The translations under genes and the position numbers were made by a program. The notes below the pieces were generated by a model. It saw only the letters and a program-made list of their open reading frames with translations. It searched no databases and had not been told where the DNA came from. A DNA stretch of 64,000 bases from CAZAMB01 sp964501365. GTDB taxonomy: Bacteria; Planctomycetota; Phycisphaerae; UBA1845. The stretch covers positions 174,678 to 238,677 of the forward strand of contig CAZCST010000016.1 of the NCBI GenBank assembly GCA_964501365.1, given 5' to 3'. Positions 1-8,087 of the stretch are shown piece after piece; the stretch's first letter is position 1; each line of letters opens with the position of its first letter.

Positions 1-564
1 CGCACATTTTACCCTACGCGCTCGGACCGCATCGAAATTAGGCACAAAGAAGCTAACGAAGAAATTCAAAGGATTTGCTCTACGTGGGATCGGCGACGCA
101 ATCGTGCTGTACTCTTCCTTGATCCATTTGGACTTCAAGTTGATTGGTCCACAGTTCAAGCTGTCGGAGCTACGGAATGTTTTGACACTTGGATTCTCTT
201 CCCATTTTCCGTCAACCGATTATTAACGAGGTCGCCTGAGAGCATTCCCCCGAAATGGTGTGATCGGCTGGATCGACTATTCGGCACACATTCTTGGTTC
301 GAAGAATTCTACCAACGAACTCCAAGTGGCTTCTTTGACGAAAGAAATGATGTGAAACTCGAAAAACGCCGAATCAACCTGAAAGGATTGGGTGCATTCT
401 ACCACAAACGGCTACAAAGCGTTTTTACTTCAGTCGCTCCTACACCGTGCATCTTATCAAACAGCCGCCACGCACCTCTATTTCAGCTCATGTTTGCGGC
501 AGGGGACAAAAAAGGTGCGCCAATCGCAATGAGAATTGCCGAACATATCATTAGGGGTATCTAA
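1..564 (+). CDS. tcmP: Three-Cys-motif partner protein TcmP, 5' end cut by window
   Basis: The frame is open from base 1 to the TAA at 562-564, giving 187 C-terminal residues; the start lies outside the window. The strand with LFLDPFG at residues 38-44, followed by a WxxVQAV segment and a hydrophobic strand with FPFSVNRL, is typical of the TcmP family. This family takes its name from being found next to DUF5131 (Gp37/Gp68, three-Cys-motif) genes, and such a gene starts three bases downstream. The biochemical role of TcmP is unknown; the DPFG loop recalls methyltransferase-like folds, but that is inference. An internal GTG at 352 is not a separate gene start, because the upstream frame is continuous and family-like. 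Confidence 0.85.
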   Translation, partial: RTFYPTRSDRIEIRHKEANEEIQRICSTWDRRRNRAVLFLDPFGLQVDWSTVQAVGATECFDTWILFPFSVNRLLTRSPESIPPKWCDRLDRLFGTHSWFEEFYQRTPSGFFDERNDVKLEKRRINLKGLGAFYHKRLQSVFTSVAPTPCILSNSRHAPLFQLMFAAGDKKGAPIAMRIAEHIIRGI

Positions 565-567
565 CCC

Positions 568-1317
568 ATGGCGACATCGACGATTGAATGGACTGAATCA
601 ACGTGGAACCCCGTGACTGGATGTACCAAGATCAGTCCCGGCTGCAAGCACTGCTACGCCGAGCGGATGGCCGGGCGGCTGCAGGCCATGGGTCAGCGGA
701 ATTACCGCAACGGGTTCGAACTAACGCTCCAGCCACAGATGCTGGAACTCCCGCTTCACTGGCGGAAACCGCAGCGCATCTTCGTCAACTCCATGAGCGA
801 CCTGTTCCATGACGGCGTTCCGCTTGGGTACATCCAGCAGGTCTTCGACGTAATGCGGCTTGCGCACTGGCACGAGTTTCAGGTGCTAACCAAGCGGGCG
901 GAGCGGCTGGCCGACCTTGATTCCATTCTCGACTGGCCGGCCAATGTCTGGATGGGTGTCAGCGTTGAAAGCGAGGCCTATGTTTCGCGGATCGATTGCT
1001 TGCGTGATACGCGGGCGCGGACGAAGTTTCTTTCGTTGGAACCGTTGCTAGGGCCGCTGGGCGGTCTGGACCTCTGCGGCATTGATTGGGTGATTGTGGG
1101 AGGCGAATCCGGCCCCGGTGCGAGGCCGATGCTGCGAGAATGGATCGTCGATATCCGTCGACAGTGTCGCGCGGCACGAGTGGCCTTTTTCTTCAAGCAA
1201 TGGGGTGGTACGAACAAGAAGAAAACAGGCCGGGAGCTTGACGGCAAAACCTACGACGAAATGCCACACCAATTTGGGCATTCCAATCGCGTCTCCCTAA
1301 GAGTCCTCACACACTGA
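568..1317 (+). CDS. DUF5131 / phage Gp37-Gp68 family three-Cys-motif protein
   Basis: This 249-residue protein has the N-terminal signature EWTESTWNPVTGC, then SPGCKHCYAE. The three cysteines C19, C26 and C29 give the family its name and resemble a metal or Fe-S cluster-binding set. Downstream hallmarks are FVNSMSDLFH (about residues 72-81), VLTKRAERL, WMGVSVES, FLSLEPLLGPL and VIVGGESGPGARPM, all conserved in PF07505. It starts three bases after the TcmP stop, so the two are certainly co-transcribed. Members are common in phages and mobile regions; a radical-SAM-like activity has been suggested, but no activity is shown by this sequence. Identification is firm, function open. Confidence 0.92.
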   Translation: MATSTIEWTESTWNPVTGCTKISPGCKHCYAERMAGRLQAMGQRNYRNGFELTLQPQMLELPLHWRKPQRIFVNSMSDLFHDGVPLGYIQQVFDVMRLAHWHEFQVLTKRAERLADLDSILDWPANVWMGVSVESEAYVSRIDCLRDTRARTKFLSLEPLLGPLGGLDLCGIDWVIVGGESGPGARPMLREWIVDIRRQCRAARVAFFFKQWGGTNKKKTGRELDGKTYDEMPHQFGHSNRVSLRVLTH

Positions 1318-1466
1318 AAATGTGGATGCGGATGGGTGAATCAGGCCGAGCGCATTGAATTTCGCATCCCAGCTTTCAATCCTTTGGAATTTCTACTTCG
1401 AGAAATCTTCTTCCCTTGTTGCCTCGTTACCTTGTTGCCTTGCTTCCCTAGTGTTACTTTCCACCC

Positions 1467-1766
1467 ATGCTCGCGGCGTGGAACAACTGGCGGCAGCGGC
1501 ATCGGCATCCCGCGTCGATCGCTCTCCACGTGGTTGCGATTCCGATGCTGGTGGTGGCCGGTGGGCTGATCGTCGTGCAGCTCTTCGACGGAGCATGGAA
1601 CCTGTGGTGGCGGCCGGTCGCACTGGTGTTGGTAAGTTATGTGTTGCAGGGGATCGGCCACGCCATCGAAGGAAACGACATGGGCGAAGTCATCCTGATT
1701 AAGAAGTGGCTCGGCAAGCCGTATGTCGCCGTCGGCCCGCAGTGTCGGGAGACGCGCCATGACTGA
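1467..1766 (+). CDS. Small DUF962/Mpo1-like membrane protein
   Basis: This 99-residue protein has two hydrophobic stretches (about residues 17-40 and 48-64). It carries the pattern HPAS (14-17), then H21, and later QGIGHAIEGND (61-71) followed by ILIKKWLG. The HP...H and GHxIEGN arrangement resembles DUF962/Mpo1-type membrane proteins, where the histidines bind iron in a fatty-acid alpha-dioxygenase; the assignment rests on these motifs only. Its stop overlaps the ATG of the downstream acetyltransferase by eight bases, which suggests coupled translation. No clear Shine-Dalgarno sequence precedes the ATG. Confidence 0.6.
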   Translation: MLAAWNNWRQRHRHPASIALHVVAIPMLVVAGGLIVVQLFDGAWNLWWRPVALVLVSYVLQGIGHAIEGNDMGEVILIKKWLGKPYVAVGPQCRETRHD

Positions 1767-2223
1767 TCCTGCGATCAAAATCCGTCCGGCCCGCGCCGAC
1801 GATCTCAACGTGATCGCCCAATTCAACCAGGGGCTGGCCCGCGAGACCGAGTCCAAGACGCTCGCCGATGACACGATTCGCGAGGGTGTCCGGCGGTTGC
1901 TGGCTGACCCGAGGCTGGGCCTTTACTTTATCGCCGAGATCGAGGGTATGATTGTCGGCCAGACCATGGTCACGACCGAATGGAGCGACTGGCGAAACGG
2001 ATTTTTCTGGTGGATTCAAAGCGTGTACGTCTCGCCGGAATTTCGCCGTCGCGGGGTGTTTCGTGCGTTGCACATGGAGGTCCGCGAAGCCGCCCGGAAA
2101 AAGAAGGACGTCTGCGGACTGCGGCTCTATGTCCATGAGGACAACGCCCGGGCCATGGAAGCGTACCTGAACCTCGGCATGGAGCGGACGCACTACGCCT
2201 TGTTTGAAGAGGATTGGTCGTAA
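1759..2223 (+). CDS. GNAT family N-acetyltransferase
   Basis: This 154-residue protein starts with KIRPARADDLNVI, the usual GNAT beta1-alpha1. The acetyl-CoA-binding motif A is at about residues 92-112 (SVYVSPEFRRRGVFRALHME), with RRRGVF as the pyrophosphate loop. Motif B follows as GLRLYVHEDNARAMEAYLNLGM. The length is normal for a stand-alone GNAT. I chose ATG 1759 rather than upstream starts in the same frame because the domain begins here and the ATG overlaps the end of the preceding gene. The substrate cannot be predicted. Confidence 0.88.
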   Translation: MTDPAIKIRPARADDLNVIAQFNQGLARETESKTLADDTIREGVRRLLADPRLGLYFIAEIEGMIVGQTMVTTEWSDWRNGFFWWIQSVYVSPEFRRRGVFRALHMEVREAARKKKDVCGLRLYVHEDNARAMEAYLNLGMERTHYALFEEDWS

Positions 2224-2279
2224 GGGAGCCGTAAGATTTTCGGCGGGTATCGCCCGCCCAGCCGCTCGGTGAGGAAAAC

Positions 2280-2741
2280 ATGACGCAATCAGAAATCAAC
2301 TCGACAACGCACCAATCACAGCCGCCGCAGGCCGTCGCTCCGCGAAAGAACACGCCGCATCCGGTGTTCTGGGTTATCGCCGGAGCATTGGTGACCATTG
2401 CCTTTACATTGGTGACGCAGCGGGGCGCGCCATCGCTGTCCGGCGCAGCCTTTGGGCAGCCCACCACCAGTGCCGGGGCGCGCGGAGTCTTCGCCTTCTC
2501 CGGGCAACTGACCAAGTCGACCTATGGCGTGTATGTAATCGACACCGACACGGCCACCATGTGGATGTACGAATACATGGGGGGCAAGGGATGTTTGCGG
2601 CTCGCGGCCGCCCGAAGCTGGCGTTTCGACCGCTATCTTGAGAACCACAACTCCTGCGACCTGCCTCCGGAGGCGGTGGAGCAGATGATTGAAGAGGAGC
2701 GTTTGAATCGCAAGCAGTCTGACGAAAGCAAGATGCCGTGA
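2280..2741 (+). CDS. Hypothetical single-pass membrane protein
   Basis: This 153-residue protein has a polar, Pro/Gln-rich N-terminus, one transmembrane helix at about residues 28-45 (FWVIAGALVTIAFTLV), and an outside domain. That domain begins with a short beta pattern (YGVYVIDTDTATMWMYEY) that could form part of a small barrel, and ends in a charged helix. I recognise no family. A GGTGAGG-like sequence precedes the ATG. It converges with the next gene on the minus strand, with only seven bases between the two stops. Confidence 0.7.
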   Translation: MTQSEINSTTHQSQPPQAVAPRKNTPHPVFWVIAGALVTIAFTLVTQRGAPSLSGAAFGQPTTSAGARGVFAFSGQLTKSTYGVYVIDTDTATMWMYEYMGGKGCLRLAAARSWRFDRYLENHNSCDLPPEAVEQMIEEERLNRKQSDESKMP

Positions 2742-2748
2742 AGCGCCA

Positions 2749-3003
2749 TCAGAACGAGCGGCGCGCGGCCATCGCCCGGGACACGTCCCGCGCCCGGCGG
2801 CGGGCGTCGGCCTCGGCGAGACGGTAGATGGAGTGCAGAGCCTCGGCGATGGCCTCATCGCCCATTTCGGATAACTCCCGGTTCACTTCTTCGCGGCGAT
2901 GATTCAGCTCGGACTCCGAAAGTCGATGGTTCGCGTGTTTACGGAATAAGGCGAGGAGGGCTCTCGCGCATCGTCCAGCCGGGTTGTGGTCGCTCATTTG
3001 CAT
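2749..3003 (-). CDS. Small helical hypothetical protein
   Basis: This 84-residue, highly charged and presumably all-helical protein has ALLALFRKHANHRLSE near the N-terminus and an Arg/Ala-rich tail. The start was set at the ATG at 3003 because GGAG lies six bases upstream; a second ATG six bases further in (2997) is possible. The frame stays open upstream to 3333, but that part has no protein-like features and lacks a ribosome-binding site. No family recognised. It is cytoplasmic by composition. Confidence 0.55.
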   Translation of the reverse strand: MQMSDHNPAGRCARALLALFRKHANHRLSESELNHRREEVNRELSEMGDEAIAEALHSIYRLAEADARRRARDVSRAMAARRSF

Positions 3004-3202
3004 GCTCGACTCCATGTGTTCGGGATGCATACAACGTATGCCACGCAGCCTGCAATGCAAAGGAAATTTGCGGAAAAACATGGCATTTCCTGCGCTTTCG
3101 TGTGAATCGCGCAAGACCCGCGCGGAATGGAATTGCCCCGTCGATGACGCTTTCCCCGACTCACCTTGGTGAAAGAATTCACAAAAGCGACGATTCGTGA
3201 TT

Positions 3203-5305
3203 TCAGTCGCCGAAGTGGTAGGGGATTCCCTGTTTGAAGAGTTCCATGCGATATCGAAATTCGAGGGAGAGAGAGTCGAGTCCGAGCTTGTCGGCAAGGG
3301 CCATCCCTCGTTGTGCCGTTGCGATCGCGTCATCGAAATTTCCGTCCTCGGCCTGCGCCGAAGCGAGGATCAGCATCGCGTTGGGGTCGCGGTGTCCGCG
3401 GGCGAGCGAAACTCTGGAGGCCAATTCGCAGGCCTCGCAACCATCGCGCACGTCGGGATCGGGGTGCGTTGCGAGCAATTCCGCAAGAAAGCCCATCGCA
3501 GCCAGATCGTACGGCGCTCGTCGAATGTGGTCGCGGAGTATCAATGTCGCCTGATAGGCCCGGCCTCGCGCGATCCACAATTGCGAAAGACTCAACAGCG
3601 CGCGGGTTCGGCTGGGGTCGAGACGAAGGCTTTGCATGTAGAGTGACTCTGCGCCGCGGTCGTCACCGATGGCATTCAGTGCATCGCCGAAATGATGTGT
3701 GGCGATCGCGTCGCGCGGATCAAGTTCCAATGCGCGGCGGTAGTGCTCAATCGCTTCGTGCGTGTTGGGAATGGGAAGCGACAGATAGGCGTCCGCCAGG
3801 TTGGTGTGAACGATGGAGCTGTCAGGACTGACAGTAACGGCGTGTTTCCAAAGGTCCAGCGCGGTAGACCAGATGAGCGATTGGCTTGTCGTGGCAAAGA
3901 AGAGGCCGCCCAGCGTGGCGGCGCATGCGAGGGTCGTCAGGCCGGCGACGTTGGGCTTTCGCCACAAACTGGATCGGGCCAGCGACATCAGTCCGGCGGC
4001 CGGCAGCACCGCGAAACCCAGGCACGAGAGATAGCTGTACCTGTCGGCGACGAGCTGCGGTCCGCTCTGAAACAGGCCCGACACGGGAAGGAGCACGGCG
4101 GCGTACGCCCCAATTGCGGCGGTCAGCAATGGACAGCGCCGGCGATAGGCCACAGCGAGTGCCAGAAGAATGGCACTCCCAGTCAGACCCTTCGCGAAAA
4201 TCCATCCCATCAGCACTTCCCGTTGCGGGATCTGGTACAGCGGACCCAGATGCAACGGAAACAGGGTCTTCCATGCATAGAAGCTGAAACCATACAGCGC
4301 CTGTGCGGTGCGCGACGGGAAATCATATTCAGCCAGCGGATACATCGCACCGGTTTCCGCCTGCGCAGCCCAGGCGCGCAAACCTGCCGCCAGAGCCAGG
4401 ATGAAAAACGGTGTCTTGTCCCACACCAATACCGCCAGCCGTCGGAGCAGGGGCGTCGCAGAGAGTCTGCGCAACGGGTAGACATCGAGGATGAGCAGGA
4501 CGATGGGTAACGAGACGGCGCTGGCTTTGGCCAGTAGTGACAACAACTGAAGGAACACAGCGAGCCAGTACCATCCGCGCGTCGACGCGTGTCCCGGCTC
4601 GCGCACCCGCCAGCGCACATACGAAAGGATCGACGCGACAAAAAAGAAGCCGGAGAGAACGTCCCGGCGCTCGGCCAGCCATGCAGCCGATTCGACGCGC
4701 AAGGGATGGATGGCGAAGAGCAAAGCGGCTAGCGCCGATGTCAGGAACAAGATCATTGGCGGGGCGATGGCGTCATCGTGAGCGCAGCGAAGGACCTGAC
4801 TTGCGGATAGAGATTCTTCGCTTCGCCCGGGACGACCGGCTTGTGCCATCCAAGTCTGCGCCATTGATGATTGTTGGGCAATGATCATCAGGCGCTTGGT
4901 TAGGAAGTAGAACATCAGCGCCGTGCCGGCGTGAAGCAGCACGTTGGTCAGGTGATAACCTGAAGCCTCGCGCTTCCAGACTGTCCAGTCGAGCCAGTAG
5001 CTAAGCCAGGTCAGAGGCTGAAAGTGCCCCGCATAGGAGGTGGTAAACATCCAATGCAGGCTGTCGCCATCGAGCGTGCGGTAGATCGTGTTGCCGATCA
5101 GCAAATCGTCATCGTCCCAATAGACGTATTCCGCCATGATCGCGGGGAGAAATGCTGCGATGGTGAACAGCACAATGGCAATGGGAGCCACCATCGGCCA
5201 TGGGATCAAGGAGAGCCGGCTCCGGGGCGGGGTTGGGGTTGGCCGCGCCGAAACGGCGGTTTTCATGGGCTGGGCTTCAGGGGCGATAACGTTGGATGCG
5301 GCCAT
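3203..5305 (-). CDS. Polytopic membrane TPR protein, TMTC/glycosyltransferase-like
   Basis: The protein of about 700 residues has a polytopic membrane part and a C-terminal TPR part. Near the N-terminus, after the first helix, is the acidic motif EYVYWDDDDLL, and further on YHLTNVLLHAGTALMFYF and HPLRVESAAWLAERRDVLSG. These are hallmarks of TMTC/ArnT-like lipid-linked sugar transferases with TPRs. The TPR helices (HEAIEHYRRALELDPRDA and following) occupy roughly the last 190 residues. Starts at 5305 or 5341 are both possible, neither with a good ribosome-binding site. A stretch of about 24 residues between two membrane helices (RSEESLSASQVLRCAHDD) is encoded by an interspersed DNA repeat and is not part of the family. 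It is divergent from the next gene, with about 90 bases between them. Confidence 0.8.
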   Translation of the reverse strand: MAASNVIAPEAQPMKTAVSARPTPTPPRSRLSLIPWPMVAPIAIVLFTIAAFLPAIMAEYVYWDDDDLLIGNTIYRTLDGDSLHWMFTTSYAGHFQPLTWLSYWLDWTVWKREASGYHLTNVLLHAGTALMFYFLTKRLMIIAQQSSMAQTWMAQAGRPGRSEESLSASQVLRCAHDDAIAPPMILFLTSALAALLFAIHPLRVESAAWLAERRDVLSGFFFVASILSYVRWRVREPGHASTRGWYWLAVFLQLLSLLAKASAVSLPIVLLILDVYPLRRLSATPLLRRLAVLVWDKTPFFILALAAGLRAWAAQAETGAMYPLAEYDFPSRTAQALYGFSFYAWKTLFPLHLGPLYQIPQREVLMGWIFAKGLTGSAILLALAVAYRRRCPLLTAAIGAYAAVLLPVSGLFQSGPQLVADRYSYLSCLGFAVLPAAGLMSLARSSLWRKPNVAGLTTLACAATLGGLFFATTSQSLIWSTALDLWKHAVTVSPDSSIVHTNLADAYLSLPIPNTHEAIEHYRRALELDPRDAIATHHFGDALNAIGDDRGAESLYMQSLRLDPSRTRALLSLSQLWIARGRAYQATLILRDHIRRAPYDLAAMGFLAELLATHPDPDVRDGCEACELASRVSLARGHRDPNAMLILASAQAEDGNFDDAIATAQRGMALADKLGLDSLSLEFRYRMELFKQGIPYHFGD
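4771..4836. repeat. Interspersed repeat inserted in frame in a coding sequence
   Basis: The two halves CGTCATCGTGAGCGCAGCGA and AGATTCTTCGCTTCGCCCGG are the ends of a repeat also present at 33775-33843 and 47692-47747. Here it lies inside the TPR membrane protein, is a multiple of three, and is read through as SEESLSASQVLRCAHDD. Confidence 0.8.
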
Positions 5306-5395
5306 CGGGTCTATTCTAGGAAACAGGAGCGGTCGATCCATAGTATTAGAGATAGAACACCTGGTAATCCCGATGATTCCTTTGGGCTCTGGTGG

Positions 5396-6718
5396 ATGCG
5401 AAACGAATTTCCATATAAGCCGTGGTTTGGCGCATTGGTGACCTTGGCCGCCATATCGTTTTCTCCGACATCGTACGGACAATCAACCTCAAGTGATTCG
5501 GCGACAGATGCAGAGATTTCGGCCTTGACCGCGCAACTGAGCGATCCGGTCTACGCCAAACGTGTTGGCGCGACGCGCCGGTTGTGTGCCATTGGAACTC
5601 CGGCGATGGAATCGCTTGGCCGCGCAGCGGCGAGCGACGACATGGAAGCAGCCTTACGGGCCAGGAAGGTCTTGAAGGTGCTGGAGCGGGTGTACTTCGG
5701 CGGTGTGGAGGTTCGCCTAGAAAGCGATCGCGCCTCTTTCGAATGGGACGAGCCGATCGAGGTGCGGATGATTTTGGAGAACCGGTCGCACTATGCTGCG
5801 CGCATTCCCTTTTTGACCGGCACGGATCAATCGGACAGCGATTCCGCGGACGCCCGGCAGGTGGCGTCGATGGTTGATGCGTCGGACTGGCTGGTCGTGC
5901 AAAACGCACAAGGGCGCGAAGTCGAGCTTCGCGTGGATGAGATTTCCGACGACCCGGCCGTGCTCCGCGTGATTCAAGACCGTTTGGCCGGCGGGCCGGT
6001 ATCGCGGATGGAGCCGGGGCAGCGGGCCTCCGTGACGCTGACGGCATTCAATCGTGGCTGGGCACGCTATCCCATGCTCGACGAAGGCGCCCACACCGTC
6101 TCGTTTCGTTACGTTCCCGAATGGATCGATCCGGTATTGGCGGAGCAGCGTGTCGGCGAAGTGCGCAGCAACACACTCACGCTGCGCATTTCCAAGGCGG
6201 CGCCCGAGTCGATATCGCGCCGGGGCGCACAGGCCGAATTGACGCTGCAGCGTGACCAAAACGACCTGGTCGCCTCGCTGACAAATCACTCCGATCGAAT
6301 GATGTTGATCAACACCAACTATGGTGTTTCAGCGCCGTTCGCCGTCATGCAGTGGGCCTACGATCGCGATGGGAGGCGTAGCGTCGTTGCTGCCTCAGCT
6401 GAGTCCGGTCGCAACTGGAGTGACTTCGCAGCGAGTCGCTTTGTTCCGTTGGATGCCGGGCGCTCCCTGGAGCTGGCTCGAACCAGCATCGCCGATTTGG
6501 AGCGGGCATTGGGCCGTTCCGGCGAGCTCGCTCCAGTGGCCGATGCGGCCATCTCGGTCAGCTATTTCAATCTGTGCGATCGCCAATGGCAGATGCGCGA
6601 GCAGGCCAACCTGGACAAAGACGAATCGGCGCCCGCGGTCCTGAAATCGACCCTGCCCCGGCAGCTCCTTTCCGCTCGACTCACCAGCCAGTCCCTGCGG
6701 CCATGGAGCACTCCGTGA
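5396..6718 (+). CDS. Secreted HEAT-like repeat protein of unknown function
   Basis: This 440-residue protein begins with a Sec signal peptide (Lys/Trp n-region, ALVTLAAISFSPTSYGQ, cleavage near residue 29). A short helical HEAT-like segment follows (QLSDPVYAKRVGATRRL...AALRARKVLKVLE). Then come two beta-rich regions with VRLESDRASFEWDEPIEVRMILENRS, the kind of sequence seen in immunoglobulin-like or BsuPI-like domains. No catalytic motif is visible. I set the start at ATG 5396 because the signal peptide begins there; the open frame upstream lies in the leader of the divergent gene. Likely periplasmic. Confidence 0.75.
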   Translation: MRNEFPYKPWFGALVTLAAISFSPTSYGQSTSSDSATDAEISALTAQLSDPVYAKRVGATRRLCAIGTPAMESLGRAAASDDMEAALRARKVLKVLERVYFGGVEVRLESDRASFEWDEPIEVRMILENRSHYAARIPFLTGTDQSDSDSADARQVASMVDASDWLVVQNAQGREVELRVDEISDDPAVLRVIQDRLAGGPVSRMEPGQRASVTLTAFNRGWARYPMLDEGAHTVSFRYVPEWIDPVLAEQRVGEVRSNTLTLRISKAAPESISRRGAQAELTLQRDQNDLVASLTNHSDRMMLINTNYGVSAPFAVMQWAYDRDGRRSVVAASAESGRNWSDFAASRFVPLDAGRSLELARTSIADLERALGRSGELAPVADAAISVSYFNLCDRQWQMREQANLDKDESAPAVLKSTLPRQLLSARLTSQSLRPWSTP

Positions 6719-7038
6719 CGAGAGCACGCCCCACTGTTCGGAAAACACAGTCCTTGTGTCCGTATCGATGACTCCCCCGGATCTCCGGCATGGGTATGGA
6801 GTGAAGCGAGGCCTCCGCAAGCACAAAGCCGGTGAATTATCAGAAGTTGTATGCGTCGGACCTTGCCATTTCCCCAGGAAATCGCGTTCCGTAACAACCT
6901 TGTCATGAAATCGACAAAACAGGGATTCATGAAGGCCAACTGGTGCGGGGATTCGCGCTTCGAATTCATGAAGTCGGGCAGCAATGAACGCAGAAAACCT
7001 GACGGAGGCCGGCGTCGCCAAATTATTTTCGTGGGGGG
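6719..7038. other. Intergenic stretch without a recognisable gene
   Basis: No coding signal on either strand fits the local codon use. The only repeat seen is a short direct one, 'GAATTCATGAAG'/'GATTCATGAAG', at about 6927-6975. The stretch ends just before the promoter at 7039. Confidence 0.5.
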
Positions 7039-7067
7039 GTGACAAACGATTTCGACGAGTGTATAGT
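7039..7067 (+). promoter_or_regulatory. Sigma70-type promoter upstream of coaE-rho
   Basis: GTGACA (7039-7044), a 17-base spacer and TATAGT (7062-7067) match the sigma70 consensus at five and four of six positions. Transcription from here would give coaE an untranslated leader of about 270 bases. Confidence 0.55.
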
Positions 7068-7214
7068 ACCAGAGTCTACTGGTTTTCGTTCCCTGTTTTA
7101 CAGTTCTGACGACTCCCCAAGAAACACGATCCCCAAGGGATGTTCGGCAGACACGCACAGGAGCGGAATTGAATTCAGGTCGGCAAGCCATGGATGGCAA
7201 TCTCGGGGTGTTCC

Positions 7215-7313
7215 TCAGGACTCATTCGATCGTTGCCCGTACAGCGGAATCTTGCCGGTCTTGTTGCTGCGGTTGATCGAATTCAAGGCGTGTATTGCTT
7301 CCATGTAGACCAT
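7215..7313 (-). CDS. Candidate small protein of 32 residues, antisense to the coaE leader
   Basis: The short frame reads MVYMEAIHALNSINRSN, then KTGKIPLYGQ, and ends SNES. It has AGGGA five bases before the ATG, and about three quarters of its third codon positions are G or C, like real genes here. It lies inside the untranslated leader of coaE, on the opposite strand. The product would be basic and soluble. I do not recognise it, and 32 codons is too short to rule out chance. Confidence 0.35.
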   Translation of the reverse strand: MVYMEAIHALNSINRSNKTGKIPLYGQRSNES

Positions 7314-7344
7314 TTGAATCCCTGAAGGCGTAATTCCTTCGAGT

Positions 7345-7980
7345 GTGGTTTTGCCTTTGACCCAGAATCTTCCGGTGATCGGAATTACGGGTGGGATTGG
7401 AGCCGGGAAATCCGCCGTGGCTCGCATCCTGGGAGACCTCGGCGCGCTGGTCATCGACTCGGACACGATGGCTCATCAGGAGCTTCGGTCGCCCGAAGTT
7501 GTCGAAGCGATCAAAGCGCTGTGGGGGGACGAGGTTTGCACCCCTGGCGGTGAAATCGATCGAGCAGCCCTGGGCAGGCGAGTTTTTGCCAATCCAGCAG
7601 AACTCAAAAGGCTCGAGGATTTGCTCTATCCAAGGATCAACCGCCGTCGCCGCGAAATCATTGCCTCAAACTCCGGGCGGCCTGAGTTTCGAGCGGTGGT
7701 TCTGGACGCCCCCAAACTCCATGAGGCCGGTGTCGACAAGGAATGCGACGCAGTCATCTTTGTGGATGCGGACGACGAAACTCGTCTGCGTCGGGTGGCC
7801 CAAAGCCGCGGCTGGAGTCAGGAAGAGCTGGCCCGGCGGGAAAAAATGCAGATTCCGCTGGACAAGAAACGAGCAATGGCCGATTATGTGGTTGTCAATA
7901 ATCACTCCGGCCCGGATTCGTTAACCCCCGAGTTGAAGCGGATACTGGACTGCGTGGTCGGTTTAAAACCCAAACAATAG
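7345..7980 (+). CDS. coaE: Dephospho-CoA kinase
   Basis: CoaE phosphorylates the 3' hydroxyl of dephospho-CoA, the last step of coenzyme A synthesis. The 211-residue protein has the P-loop GITGGIGAGKS at 13-23, then DSDTMAHQEL. The ALGRRVF...LEDLLYP region and the RVAQSRGWSQEE segment are typical of CoaE lids. The length is normal. The start is a GTG at 7345; a TGA at 7315 limits alternatives, and a TTG two codons on is also possible. No strong ribosome-binding site is visible. rho follows after 107 bases, probably on the same transcript. Confidence 0.95.
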   Translation: MVLPLTQNLPVIGITGGIGAGKSAVARILGDLGALVIDSDTMAHQELRSPEVVEAIKALWGDEVCTPGGEIDRAALGRRVFANPAELKRLEDLLYPRINRRRREIIASNSGRPEFRAVVLDAPKLHEAGVDKECDAVIFVDADDETRLRRVAQSRGWSQEELARREKMQIPLDKKRAMADYVVVNNHSGPDSLTPELKRILDCVVGLKPKQ

Positions 7981-8087
7981 TTTAATGGATTCGCGCTGCG
8001 GCGCTCCCGAACAAGTTCAACGGTATAGAGTAGAAAACAATCACAAGTCAGCGTTAAGTCGCAAATCCCAAGAGGAGGAAACAATCG

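Noticed and set aside
7031..7345. tmRNA (ssrA), because of GGGGGGGTGACA...GATTTCGACGAG near 7031
   Set aside because: No tRNA-like 3' end (GGTTCGAATCC...CCACCA), no tag frame, and the same bases make a good promoter.
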